From the NCBI GenBank assembly GCA_035079385.1, contig JAVHKY010000053.1, forward strand, positions 2,852,001-2,916,000: a stretch of DNA of 64,000 bases, in the 5' to 3' direction. The stretch comes from Aspidiotus rigidus (lineage: Eukaryota; Arthropoda; Insecta; Hemiptera; Diaspididae). A model generated the notes under the pieces. That model saw only the letters and a list, made by a program, of their open reading frames with translations, was not told the origin of the DNA and did no database searches. Within the stretch, counting starts at the first letter, position 1. The number at the start of each line of letters is the position of its first letter. Positions 34,701 to 49,500 of this stretch are shown here, piece after piece. A program made the position numbers and the translations under genes.

Positions 34701-37700
34701 TGGATTTCACAAGTGCACAACTTGATAGGTTCTCGAAACCAAAGTCAAAAATGATTCGACACTTTTACTAATCAACTAAAAATCGACGTCGACATTGCGT
34801 CGATTTGACCATTGCTACACTGGTCAAGCATAATTGCAATTCTCAATGGCCTTATATGAGTACCTTTCTGTCAAAAGGGCGTCCGCTCAATGTATTTCTT
34901 ATGGGACGGACGCCCTCTTGACAGAAAGATCTCCATAAATGTATAATTATGACGGCAAATTTTGTCTACGCTTAGCGAAGTCACCAAAGACGCAGAAAGT
35001 TTTGAGGAGCTGACTGTGCGTAGACTCTAGATCGATGTCGATTTGGACTCCACATGGTTCATAAGATTAAATGATATTCTACCTTAGAAGGAGCATTAGT
35101 GGGATGATGGTCTCCCGACTCGGCCTGAGGTGGGTTGACATCGATTTGTAGAGGAACTATTCATACAACCACATAGGCTGGGAAAATATTGGTGTATGCT
35201 CACTAAGGGATGAAGAATATGCACTGGCCACGCAATCCTTTTCCAAGATAGTTTTGATGCCGACCCGAATTGATTCCCAGTAGTAATGGGCAATAGTCGA
35301 TAATTTCATGCTATCGATAGTCCCAATAATATTTCTTGAAATGGAAAATGCGGATCAAGATAAAAGTACCTCAGCTACAAGTACAATAAATATCTTTCTC
35401 CTGATTTTTTTTCCTAGGAACCTGACAAAGAATGTATGTATATTGGTGTTACCAGATGATGGATACGACCATAAAAACGTGGTGCTATACCCATTGCACC
35501 GCTGGTACCGCCTGACTGATCTTAATTCATTGAACTGGCGCACATTTTCAATTTTCACTCGTCAGTTTGCACCAATTTTGTGATTTTGATGAGGAAAAAT
35601 TTTCTAACTATCGATAATATCTGATAACAATACTATCGCCGTTTTCTTTTTTTTTTCCCAACAAAATTGTCGTTAGCCCAGGTAGTTGTTTTCAAAAACT
35701 ATCGATAGTCCGAGACCAAGGCTGCTTTAGCCAAGCCAAAGCCATTAGCCGCTAGCCGAGTAATTTTCATCCAAAATTAGTAGGCCGCGGCCGTTAGCTA
35801 GCTAATGAAATCACATTGGACAGCCATTCAAATTGGAATTGCTAACGGCTAATATTTTCTGTTCCCACACACCTCACCCCTCGACATTGAAGTGACCCCC
35901 TCCCCTACTTTCAGCCGTTAGCTTTTAGCTCTTAGCTCCATTTTATTTTGGTCTAAAATTAGGCAGTTATTAGCTAGCCAATGAGATTAGGTTAGCCTTT
36001 AGCTGACAGCCAAAGCCAATCAATTTGAAGGGTTAGCTTTTAGCCAATACAAATGGCTGAGCAGCCTTTGTTCCCACCATTAATTCCAAGGAAGCTAGGA
36101 ATCAATTTGAAATCTATCTCACAGAACAATCAATTTCAGGTTGATCAAAGAATATGTGAAGAAGTTTATTCAAGATCAACTTGAGCTTAACGTTGATTTG
36201 CAGTTGATGTGAAATTTAGTGATGGGCAATAGTCAATAGTTTTGTGCTATCCATAGTCCCAAAATTTTTCTTTGAAACTATAGATACTATGGATTAAATA
36301 GGTCTATCAAGAGGAAAGTAGCTATGCTATATATGAGATAGCAACCTTTCTTCTGATCGTCATCTTTTCAAGAAGCCTGCAGGGATTCCAGGAATATATC
36401 TCTGTCAGTGTTGCAAATGATGGAAGCAAGTAGAAAAAATCATAAAAACACTATGTAGTGCCATACTCATGGCACAACTGGTACTACTCACCAATCCTAA
36501 TATCTTCCTCATTCACAGTAACGTCAAGAACAAACTGAGTTTTGTTTTTGGTCGAAATTGGTCAAAAACTGGTCGACAAAATTGACCAATTTTGACCAAA
36601 ATCAACCACCATCTTGACTTGGTATCAAGTATTATCAACTACCAAGTCGCCAGGTGTACCAAACAGGGGACCTTACTACTAAAAATTTAGATAAGTCGAC
36701 TTGAAATTGATTTCAAATCAATGTCAAACAGGGTCGCAAAAAATCAAGTTTTTTTCTTAAAAAGAACAAGAAACGTGTTTTTTTTCATTTTAAAACATTT
36801 TTTTTTTTTTTTTTTTTGTTCAAAACATGTTCAAAATTGATATTTTTTTTTCATAGTTTAGAATAGCGTTTTCAACATGTTTAAAACGGTATTCCTATAC
36901 AAATTTTGTATATTTTCTTGTTTCAAACATGACCTAGCGCGTATTGCAAGGTTTCTCCAGGTTTTTTCCCTAGACATTCACGCTTTCTTGTGCGTGAGTA
37001 CGCATGATTTTAGATTCATGACGTGCCGTCCATGTTTAAAACGTTTTTTTATCAACTTCTAATGTTTAAAACATGTTTGAAACACTGTTCAAACCAATTC
37101 TGTTTAAAACATCGCAACCCTGATGCAAGAGTGGTAAGCTTAAGTTTTATACAAGTTTTAAGCCGTAAATAAGCTAAAGCGAAACAATTTTTCATTCGCT
37201 TAATTAACTAACTTGAAAAGCAAAACGATTTTCATTCGCTTAATTAAGCGACTTAATAAGCAAAACAAAAGCTTAAAACTTGGAAAAGGCAAAAACATAT
37301 TATTTCTGACTAAAACATGTTTCTTCCGACTAAAATACGTTCCTTCCGACAAAAACATGTTTTTTCCAACAAAAACATGTTTTTTCCAACAAAAACATGT
37401 TTTGTCCAACAAGAACATGTTTCTTTTCCGAAAAAACATGTTTGTTTTTTGAAAAAACATGAAAAAACATGTTTGTTTCTTGGAAAAACATGTTTTTTCC
37501 AACAAAAACATGTTTTGTCCTTTCAACTTAAAGCTTTAAGCTCAAGTTTTAAGCGATTCAGCTCAAACTAATCAAGTTTTAAGCTAGAACTCCTAAATCT
37601 CAAGTATGCCTTAAGCTTAAGCGAAAAGAAATTCTATTTCAAGTTTAGGCCTTAAGCTTAAGCCCTAAAATCGAATCGCGTACCACCCTTGCCCTGATGT

Positions 37701-40700
37701 CAAATCAAGTCAAATAGCGCACGTCAACAAAGACCTACAAATTGACTTCAAATTGATCAGAAATGACTGCGGAAGTCAATCGAATCCACCGAATCAACCG
37801 CTCCTCTTTACCAACGATTCAACGTTGACGTCAAAATTATAAGTCCTTGGGCCGGCCATCCGCTAGGATCACTAACTATGCGCGCAAATGGTTCACCTAA
37901 AATGGTAGTTTTGCCAAAATTGAAAACGGGAGCTAAACATGGTGGTACCTATACGAAAGAAAAATAAGAAACTTAGAATAACTCTTGAATGAAGCGGAAC
38001 TGAAGATTTTGTCATCTCATCTAATTTGTAAAATTTTTATACGTGAACATCTTTATGGGATGTCCGGAAGCCAAATCTGCTTCATTCAAGAGTTATTTTG
38101 ATTTATAATGTCATAGTTTAGCTCCCGTTTTCAATCTCTCCCCGCTCGGTCATTGGCGGAAATAGACCCGGGATTTCGGGGGGGCTGTGGCCCCATGAAA
38201 TAAATTTTCCGTACACAAAGTTTGATTTTTACCCTGTCTTTCAAATTTTTTTTTTTTTTTTTGGGGGGGGGGCTAATTCTGATTTTCAGGGGGAGCTTAG
38301 CCCCCACGCCCCCCCCCCCCCCCATTTCCGTCAATGGCTCGGTAAGAGTGATGTCGACACAAAATTGACGTTGATTTTGGGTCGATCATACGTCATTCAT
38401 CGCGATGAAAGACTCGCAATTGTCGTCAAAATTGCAGCGTATATCGGAGAACTACAAATCAACTTGAAATCGAACCCAGCAAAGCAGTCGGTTTCAGGTC
38501 GATACAATTCAAAATCGACTCTAGATCGATGTCAATTTGAGATCAATTTAAAGTCGACCAGCGGGAACTACAAATTGATTTGAAATTGACCCAGACGAGC
38601 AGTCAATGTTATGTCGATAAAAAAATATGAGGGAGTCGACTCGAAAGCGACTCTAGATCGATGTTGGCTTGAGGTCGGTTCAATTCGACTAGCTTACATT
38701 GCCAGAGGACTAAAAATCGACCTGAAATCGACCACAATGATTTTGAAAATTCAACAGTGAATCGACTCTAGATCGAGCCAGCGTACATCATCAAAGAACT
38801 ACAAATTGACGTGAAATCAACCCAGGAGAGCAGTCATTTTTATAGTGATAAAAAAGTAAATGAAATGACTAGAGAGCGACTCTACATCGATGTTGATTTG
38901 AGGTCAATTCAAGTCGACCAGCAAACATCATCAGGACTTGTAATCAACCCAACAGAGCAGTTGGTTTCAGACCGATACACTGAAATAGACGCGGTAAATG
39001 AGTCAAAATGGAGTCGATATTTGTCAACGCTATATTCATTTGATATCAACGTCAACGTGAGGTCGATTTTAACGATATATCGATACAATTTTGACCAATA
39101 CCTCAAAAGAAGTAAATTCATGATTGATTTGAGGTCCATTATAATACCGGGGGATATGGTTAGTTGAAATAATTGCCTAGCTCATCATATCATCAGGATA
39201 GCTCATCAAAACTAGGACCACCCGGTCGTAGAGTCAAAAAGACTTACGCCCTTCCTCTTTTGCACTAGCTTTATACACTCCGGCCAACGAGTTAGGCTCA
39301 TGCTGAGAAAGATGCGATCGTACACGAACGCAAATTCATAAATTAGGACCTCTCATACTGTACACGAAGGCTTAGTCTGAACAATCAGCACCCGTGTGCG
39401 GTCGCGAAACGCAAATTCAGGTATTAGGGGTAAGGTTCAGCGAAGATATGAAATATAAAGTATCAAAAAATGTCTACCCAATAACCGACACTAATCGATT
39501 ACCGTGAATCGATTGATCTTTCCTCCCACCAAACAGGTTTCGTGCTCACCTCACTTGACGTAATTAATGAAAAAGATCTCGCGCAAGAGACCTTGTGAGC
39601 AGCGGAAGAAAAGAACCGCAGGGAAATTTCTTTTTCTCATTTCCTTGTAGAAAGGCAATTAAGAATACTCCGGAAAATTCATTATAATTTCAGAAATTGA
39701 AGAAGTAAGGCAAGAAGTGCACAAACTCATTCAAATTGGTAGTTCAGATTAGCAACAGAAATATTACTATTCACTCTTCAAACAGCTAAGTCAGCACGAG
39801 CTTATAATAATACGAAAAGTAATTTAAAAATTCGATAAAAATTGACAAATCAATATTTTTTCAGGTTTTTGCTCGATCAATTTAAATTCAGTACTGAGAC
39901 TTGTTATCATTGCGTATCTTTTCATCCTCCCGCTCTTCATTCGCGAATTCTTTGTACGTATAGCATTTTCAATTTCTGAATAACCAAACTTACTTGCACA
40001 CCGAGAAGGAAAATTAAATTAGTAAGCGTTAGTGCGGTTTCTATATTTAGAAGGATTACAGTCGGTTCTTCTCCTTTGTGCGTCTTGATCCGTCGGAGGC
40101 TGCTGGCTAATGTCAGAAATTGAGCCACTAAAGCAATAACAGCGCCCACGATTATAATCTGCAACAAAGGGCAATGGAGTATAATGTAAGTACATTAACC
40201 TTGTTCCTAAATGTAGGGCCTTAAACAATAATTCTTAAACGAGAATAGAGCGCCGGGCATGTGTCACCCTCGTTAATAGAACAATGAATAATTACATAAA
40301 ATGCCCGAGGAAACTTGATGGCGAGACTTTGACCTCATAATGACGTACGAAAAATCGTTACAAAATTTTCCGTTGCATCATCAGCGAGCACGTAAGTAGC
40401 CTGTTAAAAAGCTCACTCTAATCTACTGTAGGTATTCATTGTTTTAATAATCCGATGGTCCTAGCGGATGAAAATTACTTGGAAATCATGTTGGAGTCCG
40501 AAAACCAGAAAAAAAAAACAATGAAAATTAGTATGTTTTAAATATTCCCCTTTGATAATAATTTTGCAGGTCAGTTTCATCAATTCATTCTACAGCTGAG
40601 TGGTCGATTTTTTTTTCCATGTAAAGTTTATTGAAAAATGTTAAAGAAAATGGGCAATTATCTTCTCCCTTCTTCGGGAAGGTAAATTGACTCCCCATAA

Positions 40701-43474
40701 ATGGTATTGCCTACAAAAGTACTGAAATGCAGCAGTCTCGAGTGTAAGTTAACACTCGAGATTATTCTCATATTATTTACCTGTCTTCCAGCTCCTTTTT
40801 GACCACGAGGAGCTCCTCCAAAATATATGTACATCACGCTATCCATCACGTCGTGATCATGTAAGTCGTTGTCCAACATACTACTTTCCGATGTGGGAGA
40901 ACTACTAAGTTCTAGCTTCACTTCTAGAGGTACTTTTCTGTTATTCAATTCTGGGTTTGGAAAAACTCCATCATCATCGATAACGTCTGCAAAAAAATTA
41001 AAAGAAAAAACTTATATATACTCGAGTATTTAAACACGAATGAAGGTAAAACTCATTTCAAAAATAATGGGAAGGAGCGGTAGAAAATTCCCGATCACCG
41101 AGCCATACATACGAGTATATCAGGAGACAAAGAAAACTTTCAACCTCCAAGCTATGATCGTTCAAGTAACTAGCGCGTCTAGCAGATAAAGAAGGAAGAC
41201 TATTCCGAGAACAATCATTTGATTCACTTTCCTAAAGCCGATCGGCCTTTGATGACCGCGTTTATGTCGCATTTGAAAAACACCACCCGTTCTTCATATT
41301 GGGGTAGGTGCGAGTTGTGTATGCATTTAATTTTGTTTCCTCCAACACCGGAATCGACCCGTTCGGGTAAAACTTCAGTGAAGGAAGAATCTCGACCTCT
41401 GCAAACCCCCTCTTCTACTCGGCTTTGGCAACCGCCAAGCTGCAGTACCCTCCTGGCACGTACAAAAACATAAGAACACACACAACAACAAACACCACCA
41501 CAATACACAATATAGTAGGTCACTGTTGGAATTTCTTCATCTCCTTCTCTCTTCAGGGAAGATCTTGGTCCTCTTCTTCCCGCAGATCTGGATGTTGATG
41601 GTACACAGGTGTTGATTAGGCCATAGCGTGGTTCTGCATTTGCCTGTTCCGTTCCTGGTCCATCTTCCTCTTTTTGATGGTGGCCGCAAATGCAGACACC
41701 TGGTTCCATGCTTCTTCGGAACCTAGCGTGGTGAGTACCAGAGCGCTTCATCCACCCCGATCTCTTGAAGAGACCGACTAAGCTCGTCCCGCTCACGCCT
41801 CACACTCAAATAGGGTGTGGTGTGGTTCATCATCCCACCCTTGGTTACAGTGACGTTGCCTGCTCAACTTTCCTTAACTTCTTGTGAAGGTACTTAATGA
41901 AGCAGCCATGGCCGCTTAACACCTGCGTCAGGTGAAAGTTCAGCTGGCCATGATGTCGGTCCATCCACTCATCAAGGTCGCTTATTGGCTCACGGGTTGT
42001 CCATGTACCCAGCTCACTCTCGGCAATTCTTGCTCTCCACTTCACAAGCAAAGAGCGCCTGGCCTCCATTTTGACCCGTAAAGCTTCTTGGTTGGTCGTC
42101 CTCTTCTTTGCTTTGAACACCACCGCTCTCTCCTCAGCAAGGAGCTCGATTGGTGGTGAACGTGCTAATACACAAAGAGCCTCCGTCCAGACAGTGCGGT
42201 AGGCACTAACACACCTCAGCGCAGCTCTTCATTGGATCTTTACCATCTCTCTTCTTCGGTATGGTATCTTCATGCAGTCGGCCCATACTGGCGTACCATA
42301 TAAGAGGATCGACAAGGCGGTGCTCATCATGATCCTTCTCCTTGCTTCTCTCGGTCCTTCTAGGTTCCTCATCATGCGGCTTAGGTATCCAACTACCCAG
42401 CGCGCCTTTTCCGCTGCCATCAGGAAATGGTGCCTGAAGCTCAGCGTTGAGTCAAACCAGATGCCCAGGTATTTCATTTGCGTCTTGGTTTCAATTTCCA
42501 CACCTTGCAGGCGAAAGGTGGGTGGACTGAACTGAATAAAATGGCCTCCGTCTTACTTGCTGCAAGTTTGAGTCCAGCCGACTCGATCCAACGCGTCACT
42601 TCCTCTACAAGAGATAAGAAGCTTCTTGGTATCATTCCCTATATCGCCTGGAACAATAAGAAATTCAGCAAGTTTGCCTGGATTTCACGAGGAATAATTT
42701 TTGACTGATGATTTTTTTCTCTAAAATTCGTATTAAGCGGGATATTTACAAAAAACTGACTTGAGGGGGTTTCAACCCCCATAAAAAAGATGCTCCTGGG
42801 GAAAAACGCGGAGAAGTTAGTATGTCGTTTCGGACTTCATTCTTGACCATTTCCAGCAATCAGACTTTTACTATGTCGCAATGTTCTTTTTTTTTCCCGA
42901 AACCTGTGTAATTTGACTACACTAACACTGAAATCAAAAATGTTGGAAAATCGCTCAACTTTCAAACCAACTTTTCAGCTCGAGTTTTTGGGTTAAGTTG
43001 ACTTTAGATTTTCTTAGAGAATTGAGTGATGTTTGAAATTCTGAACAATTTTTCGTCTTGGGGAAATTTTGATCCTTTTTGTGTCCATTGATCCATTTTG
43101 TTGCTTTCCAGAGTTTTTTAATAATTTTTTCCGGACTCTACGCTGAATTTTCAGGCTTCGTAAGGTGATTTGGGTGATTTTTTCGGACTCAGCACGAAAT
43201 TTTATTTCAGAATTCTACTAAATTTTCGAAGATCACGCAATTTTTGACATGTTCCATGTCTTTTCTCTCGCCGGACCCCGATTTTGAAACTCGCGAGTAC
43301 ACCCCGCGTAATAATAATAAATAATTAATTAATTAATTAATTAATTAATAATTAAATAATTGAATAAATAAATAATTATATAATTAATATAATTAATAAT
43401 TAGAAAATCTCTACCCCGTGGGTGATTCAGAAATTCGCGAGTACACCCCGCGTAATAATAATAATAATTAATAA

Positions 43475-43531
<57 letters not shown>

Positions 43532-46500
43532 AAATAAATAAATAATTAATTAATATAATTAATAATTAGAAACTCTCTACCCCGTGGGTGATTCAGAAAT
43601 TTGCGAGTACACCCCGCGTAATAATAATAAATAATCAATTAATTAATAATTAAATAATTAAATAAATAAATAATTAAATAATTAATATAATTAAATAATT
43701 GAATAAATAAATAATTAAATAATTAATATAAATAATAATTAGAAAATCTCTACCCCGTGGGTGATTCAGAAATTCGCGAGTACACCCCGCGTAATAATAA
43801 TAAATAATTAATTAATTAATAATTAAATAATTAAATAAATAAATGATTAAATAATTAATATAGTTAATAATTAGAAAATCTCTACCCCTTGGGTGATTCA
43901 GAAATTCGCGAGTACACCCCGCGTAATAATAATAAATAATTAATTCAATAATAATTAAATAATTAAATGATTAAATAATTAAATAAATAAATAAATAAAT
44001 AATTAAATAATTAATATAATTAATAATTAGAAAATTTTCCAAGTCCCTAGCGAGACAGGGGGCGACCGAGCGGAGCGAGTTCGCGCTACCTCATATTTCT
44101 CATAGAAGACTTGAATTTTCTCATACCATTCCAATACAACAGCGAGATCGCTCGTTCGCCCCACGAAAGTTGATACCTCAAAATATAGAACACCCACAAT
44201 TACCTCAAAATATTTCTCATACAAGACTTAAATACGACGCCAAGATAGGTAAAGGGGTAAACGAATAATATCTCACGAACACTTGACCTAGTACAAGAAT
44301 TAATAATAAATAAATAAATGAGTAAATAAATAAATAAATAAATAAATTATATTAAATAATTAAATAATTGAATAATTAAATAAATAAAGGCTGGATAGTC
44401 GAAATTTTTCCAAGTCCCCTAGACTTGAATTGTCACATACCATTCCAATACAACAGCGAGTTCGCGCTACCTCGTATTTCTCATAGAAGACTTATACGAC
44501 GCCAAGAGAGGTAAAGGGGTAAACGAATAATATCTCACGAACACTCGACCTAGTAGAAGCCTAGACTGAAATATTTCAAGATGACTGATAAAATATAAAA
44601 GACATGGAACGTGAATTTCATTTATTTGGCTATGCCAGAAATTTTTTTTTAATTTGAGGGAATTTTGACCCTCTTTGGGTCCGTACACCCATGTTAAAGC
44701 TTCGTAGGGTGATCTGGGTTGTTTTTTCAGACTCAGCGCGAAATTTTACTTCGGAAATGTCAGAATTTCAAAGATCAAGCAATTTTTTAAAACAGAATCA
44801 TAATTAAACACTTTGGGAACCCCTGCAGCAAAATTTCGGCATATTTTGGTCCATAACTCGGCTCAGAAAAGTCGTAGAGACTTCGTATTTGGCACAAATT
44901 AAAGATAAAATTGAGATGCGAATTTCGTAGATTTAAAGAATACATCTAACGTTTCGCGTTTTTGCGTTACGATAGATATAACGCAAACTCCCATTTAACT
45001 GGTAACATCTTTTGGCCTCACCCTGTATACGTATCTATGGTAAAGATGTGAAATGATATGTTCTATCTAAAGATTACCTTGGTGGTTTTTAAATTGAAAT
45101 TAGGCTTTTTTTCTCAGCATTGAAAAGTTTGGTTCATTTACCCTATTCAAAAGTGTGCAGACTGAGGAGGTTCCTCTCATCTATAGAGGAGGCTTGAGTT
45201 GGAAAACTGTACAATTTCTTTGTGCTCGAATCAGAAAAAAAAAAAAAACCATTTTTGACCAATTTGCCTTTATTACTTTGTTAACCCTGTTTATTTTATA
45301 GGTAACTTCGTTGTTATACTTTCAAGCTAATTTCAAGTCTGTGCGTAAGGCTATTCAAAATTCAGTCCACGACCATCCTCCAAATTCTTAATTATTGCTC
45401 CTTATTAATATTACAAATTTACCGGCCTATTATTTTAGACCGGAGTTAACGGACGCGGGTAAATTATAAATTGACCCATTACACTTACGAAACTTTTACA
45501 ATTTCTCTTATAGCTCATTTCAAAATGACTCGCGGCAAAATTTTACTCCGCAAATTTTCTATAATAAAGGAAGTTATGGGTTATACGTCTGTAATGGGAA
45601 ATGACTCAATTTTTGACGCTTCTCGTTAACGCTATAATTACCTGTTTCTGTCACTCCGGATTCGAGTGGAATCGATTTTGAAATTAATTTCTAATAGCAG
45701 AAATGAGCCCGACACTTCAAATACAGGCAGGTGTAGGCGTTCTTCGATAATATTATTTCGGCGAGAAGGTAATTATAATTCAGATAATGCGGTTGGCGTA
45801 GAAATTTTCTGCTTCGTAAATCAAATTACGAGGACCGCGACGTTATTTTACGGAAAAAGGAGAAAAAAAAACAAAAAACAAAAGCGTTGCAAAAAAGAAA
45901 AGAACTTCCGAGCACATGAATTACGAGAGAAGAAAATGAAAAAAAAAAACGTTGTAATCCAGTTAATGCGTTGAAAGTTCACATATTTTTTGTGTTTGTC
46001 TCGATTTTTTCGTAAATAGATTAGACATCCTTTTGCATTAAGTCGAACGATGTAACCTAATTAAATGGTCGTGCCGCGCGTGATTTAATTTTTCTCGTTC
46101 GTTTAAGCTAATTTTTACGAACTTACGGTCCCGTGAAATTCGGGTCATCTGCGGTCGGTCGTTGCAAGTTTATATAAATTGTATGGTATGAAAAAAAAAA
46201 AAAAATGGGCGAACGGTATTTCCCGAGTATACAATTTTCAACGTTTGAATAAATCATAGCTTCGCCCAGCGGGACTCGTGATCTACAAAAATGGGTATGA
46301 GCATAACTCATTTTCTCCCGTTCGAGTCATTTTACTTGCTATTGCGAGAAATTAAATTTGTCTGGGCCACACAATTTTTCAAATAGTTTTGTGAAATTGT
46401 AGCGCGGTTAGATTTGTTGCTCGCCATAATCATCCTTTTCGCTCATCTTACCTCGATTAACGATTTTTTCTCGAATACAACCGGAGTTTGTCATTTCGAG

Positions 46501-49500
46501 GCATTGAGGTAGGTCCCGTTTCCGAGATGCATTTATATGTACCTGAGAGTGCCCAGTGACGTATTCAAGGTAGGACGAAGGAGCCGGAAAGTACCTAACT
46601 AAAAAATCATGAACAATCCCAATATATTTACAAAATTTAAAAAACTAAGCTTGCATGATAATGTAAGTATTTCAAATTTTGAACGTACTAATCGATTGTG
46701 CTGCTACGTATCTTCCCGATTGAAAGTTCGCTGAAGAGGTGGAGCTCCCTATTGGATCTCCGCTGGGTTCTCTTATTTTGGAAGTTTTCATGTCTAAATT
46801 TGAAGGCGACCTGTTGTGTGAGTCATATACACTATTGGCACAGGTACGTTGACGACGTTTTGTGTGCCTGGACCGGTCTTACAGAACTCCTTGGTGAGTT
46901 TCTTGTTTACCTAAACAGCCCTTACCCTTCCATAAAATTTACACTGGAAGTTGGTGACTCCGCTACAAACTTTTTTAACTTGTCTGTTTCCGTCATTGAC
47001 GGTGTCCATGAATTTGGTATAATACCTCGATCGATATTACCATCCACGGGTCGTCATTTGCACCTGTTGCCCACAAAGTTGCTACTTTTAATAGCCTGGT
47101 ACATCGCTTGATTCATATCCCCTTGAGTCAAGCCGCTTTCCATAGACTCCTAGTCTATTGCACATCATACTAACAAGCTGACAGGCAAAGGAGCTCAACC
47201 TAGTATGCACTTGTATAGCCTAGTATTATATGTTAAGCTAACTAATTAAGTAAGGTCATGGTCATATTAACCCAGGAAGATTAGGCTCAAAAATAAGAAT
47301 AAATGGAAATAAATTCCGGCGAAGGTTTTTTTCTTGGATTATGTTTAAAATGGTCTCCTGATAAACATACTAAAAGTCCACAGCGATCAGAGAGCGGGCC
47401 CTCCCCCAAAGGGGGTCAAAGTACCACAAAAATTAGTTTTCTGAGAATAATCGAAAAGTAAGCGTCAGAGAAGAAAAAGTTTCAAACAAAAGTTGTTCCT
47501 CATCAAATTTCCTATAAATTTCACTATATGTATGTCAACTTTGCCCGAAAACTCGAGCTGAAAAGTTGGTTTGAAAGTTGAGCGATTTTCTAAAATTGTT
47601 GATTTTAGTGTTAGTGTAGTCAAATTAGACAGGTTTCGGAAAAAAAAGAACATTGCGACGTAGTAAAGGTCTGATTGCTGGAAATGATCAAGAATGAAGT
47701 CCAAAACAACATCCTAACTTCCCCGCATTTTTCCCCAGGAGCATCTTTTTTATGGGGGTTGAGACACCCTCAATATCAGTTTTTTGTAAATATCCCACTC
47801 AATACGCATTTTAGAGAAAAAAGTTATCAGTCAAAAATTATTCCTCGTGAAATTTCCTATCGGACTACGTATTTCATTTCTAACCTACACGTGATAGTTA
47901 GCTCAAAAATTCATGGAAATTGAGCCTCCGCCATGCAAATCCGTGAATAACGCGCTCCTTGCCGAGAGGAGAGATGACGTCGTTGCGTCGTGGTTACGCG
48001 CGAAGGTAACGTTAATATGTCGCTAGTACATACGATGAAATGTATACTAATTATATTAGTTTTAATTAACTGTCACAAGGAATTTGCTGCACGATATTAT
48101 TTTGAGAAAGGTATCATCAACTGTTTATCATACATGAAAATAAAGTTTTCCATACATGGACAGACATTTTAAAAATCGTTTCTTATGCATGTATGATATG
48201 TAAAAAGCTGAATGGGGGCCTGTAAACTTGCGAGCCCCTCCCCCATTTCGATTTTTCCAGTTGAAGTGGGTGGATTCGTTTGCACTGGGTTGTGCCGTAG
48301 AGTTTTCCGTTCGTGCTGGTCTTTTTCCCCCTCCAACCTTATGAGGAGGCTGTATGCCAGGCCAGGCCAGCATGTTGTGCTCCATTTTCGAACTGAAAAC
48401 AGGCTGACATTCGTGTGCTACGTTTTTGCTGTATTATGCTCTCAAGTTTTCCATTCTGGTTGTTTCAAGCGATGGTGGCAATGGATGTGGTCTTCTGTTG
48501 TGGACTCGCGGTGAGATTTTGACTTCGACCCGCGTACAATTGGAGAGGGCTAACGTGTTGAATTGTTTCAAGCAATGGAAGGAATGTCACTGAGAAGCTT
48601 GCTTATATGCTTTTCCAATGTGCCATTATATTTTCCCCATAAAAAAGATGCTCCTGGGGAAAAACGCGGAGATATTTGACATAAATTATTTAAAATTATA
48701 GTAAGTTTCTTTTTTCACTAGAGTTGAAAATTCGTAGGAATGCATCGTCCGTGATAGCTTTTAAATAGTTCTTTTCGTGTGCTAAAACAGTTAAACTGTC
48801 TTCACGATTAAATAGCATACTTCGTCGGTAGGACAATCGATTTTCGAGGGTTGAGCACATTCTCATCATTTTCTATAGGGGGGTCAAAATAAAATGTCAG
48901 GGGGGTCATTGACCCATTTGCCCCCCCGTAGCTACGGCCCTGTTTCATGCTTCCCTCATCGTCTGAAACAACGAGTCGTCCACCAGCTTCAACCACGGGT
49001 AAATTGTACAAAATTTTGATGATAAAGCAATTTTTTTGTTTGGGGAAATTTTGACCCTTTTTGCGGCCGTACATCCATTTTGAAGCTTCGTAGGTGATTT
49101 GGGTGATTTTTTCGGACTCAGCACGAAATTTTACCCCAGAATTTTACGAAATTTTCAAAGATCACACAATTTCTTCATTTGGGGGAATGTTGACCCTCTT
49201 TGGGCTCGTACATCCATTTTGGAGCCTTGTAGGGTGATTTGGGTGATTTTTTCGAACTCAGCGCAAAATTTTACTGAAGAATTGAATAAAATTAGCGTTT
49301 TTCCAACTTTGCGGCATTTTGACCCTTTTTGGGCTCACCAACCCATTTTTGTACTTCGCCGTATTTTGTGACTATTTTTTTCGTTTTCCCCGTAAAATTT
49401 CACTTCCGGAACAATAATTTAATAATCGGAATGTTCGAAATTCAACTCAATACTGTAAATTAATTAATTTTCAAGCCCTATTTTGGGAACCCTGGCTATT

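Noticed and set aside
37200..37571. 79-108-codon frames on both strands rich in Phe, Lys, Met
   Set aside because: Products of the roughly 22-bp AACATGTT minisatellite, open in several frames on both strands.
46127..46148. 22-nt microexon candidate for the receptor (gaccgcag / gtaagt)
   Set aside because: Its phase would fit exon 57,079-57,213 to exon 40,781-40,986, but the polypyrimidine tract is poor and the 49-nt exon at 45,642-45,690 fits the same junction better.
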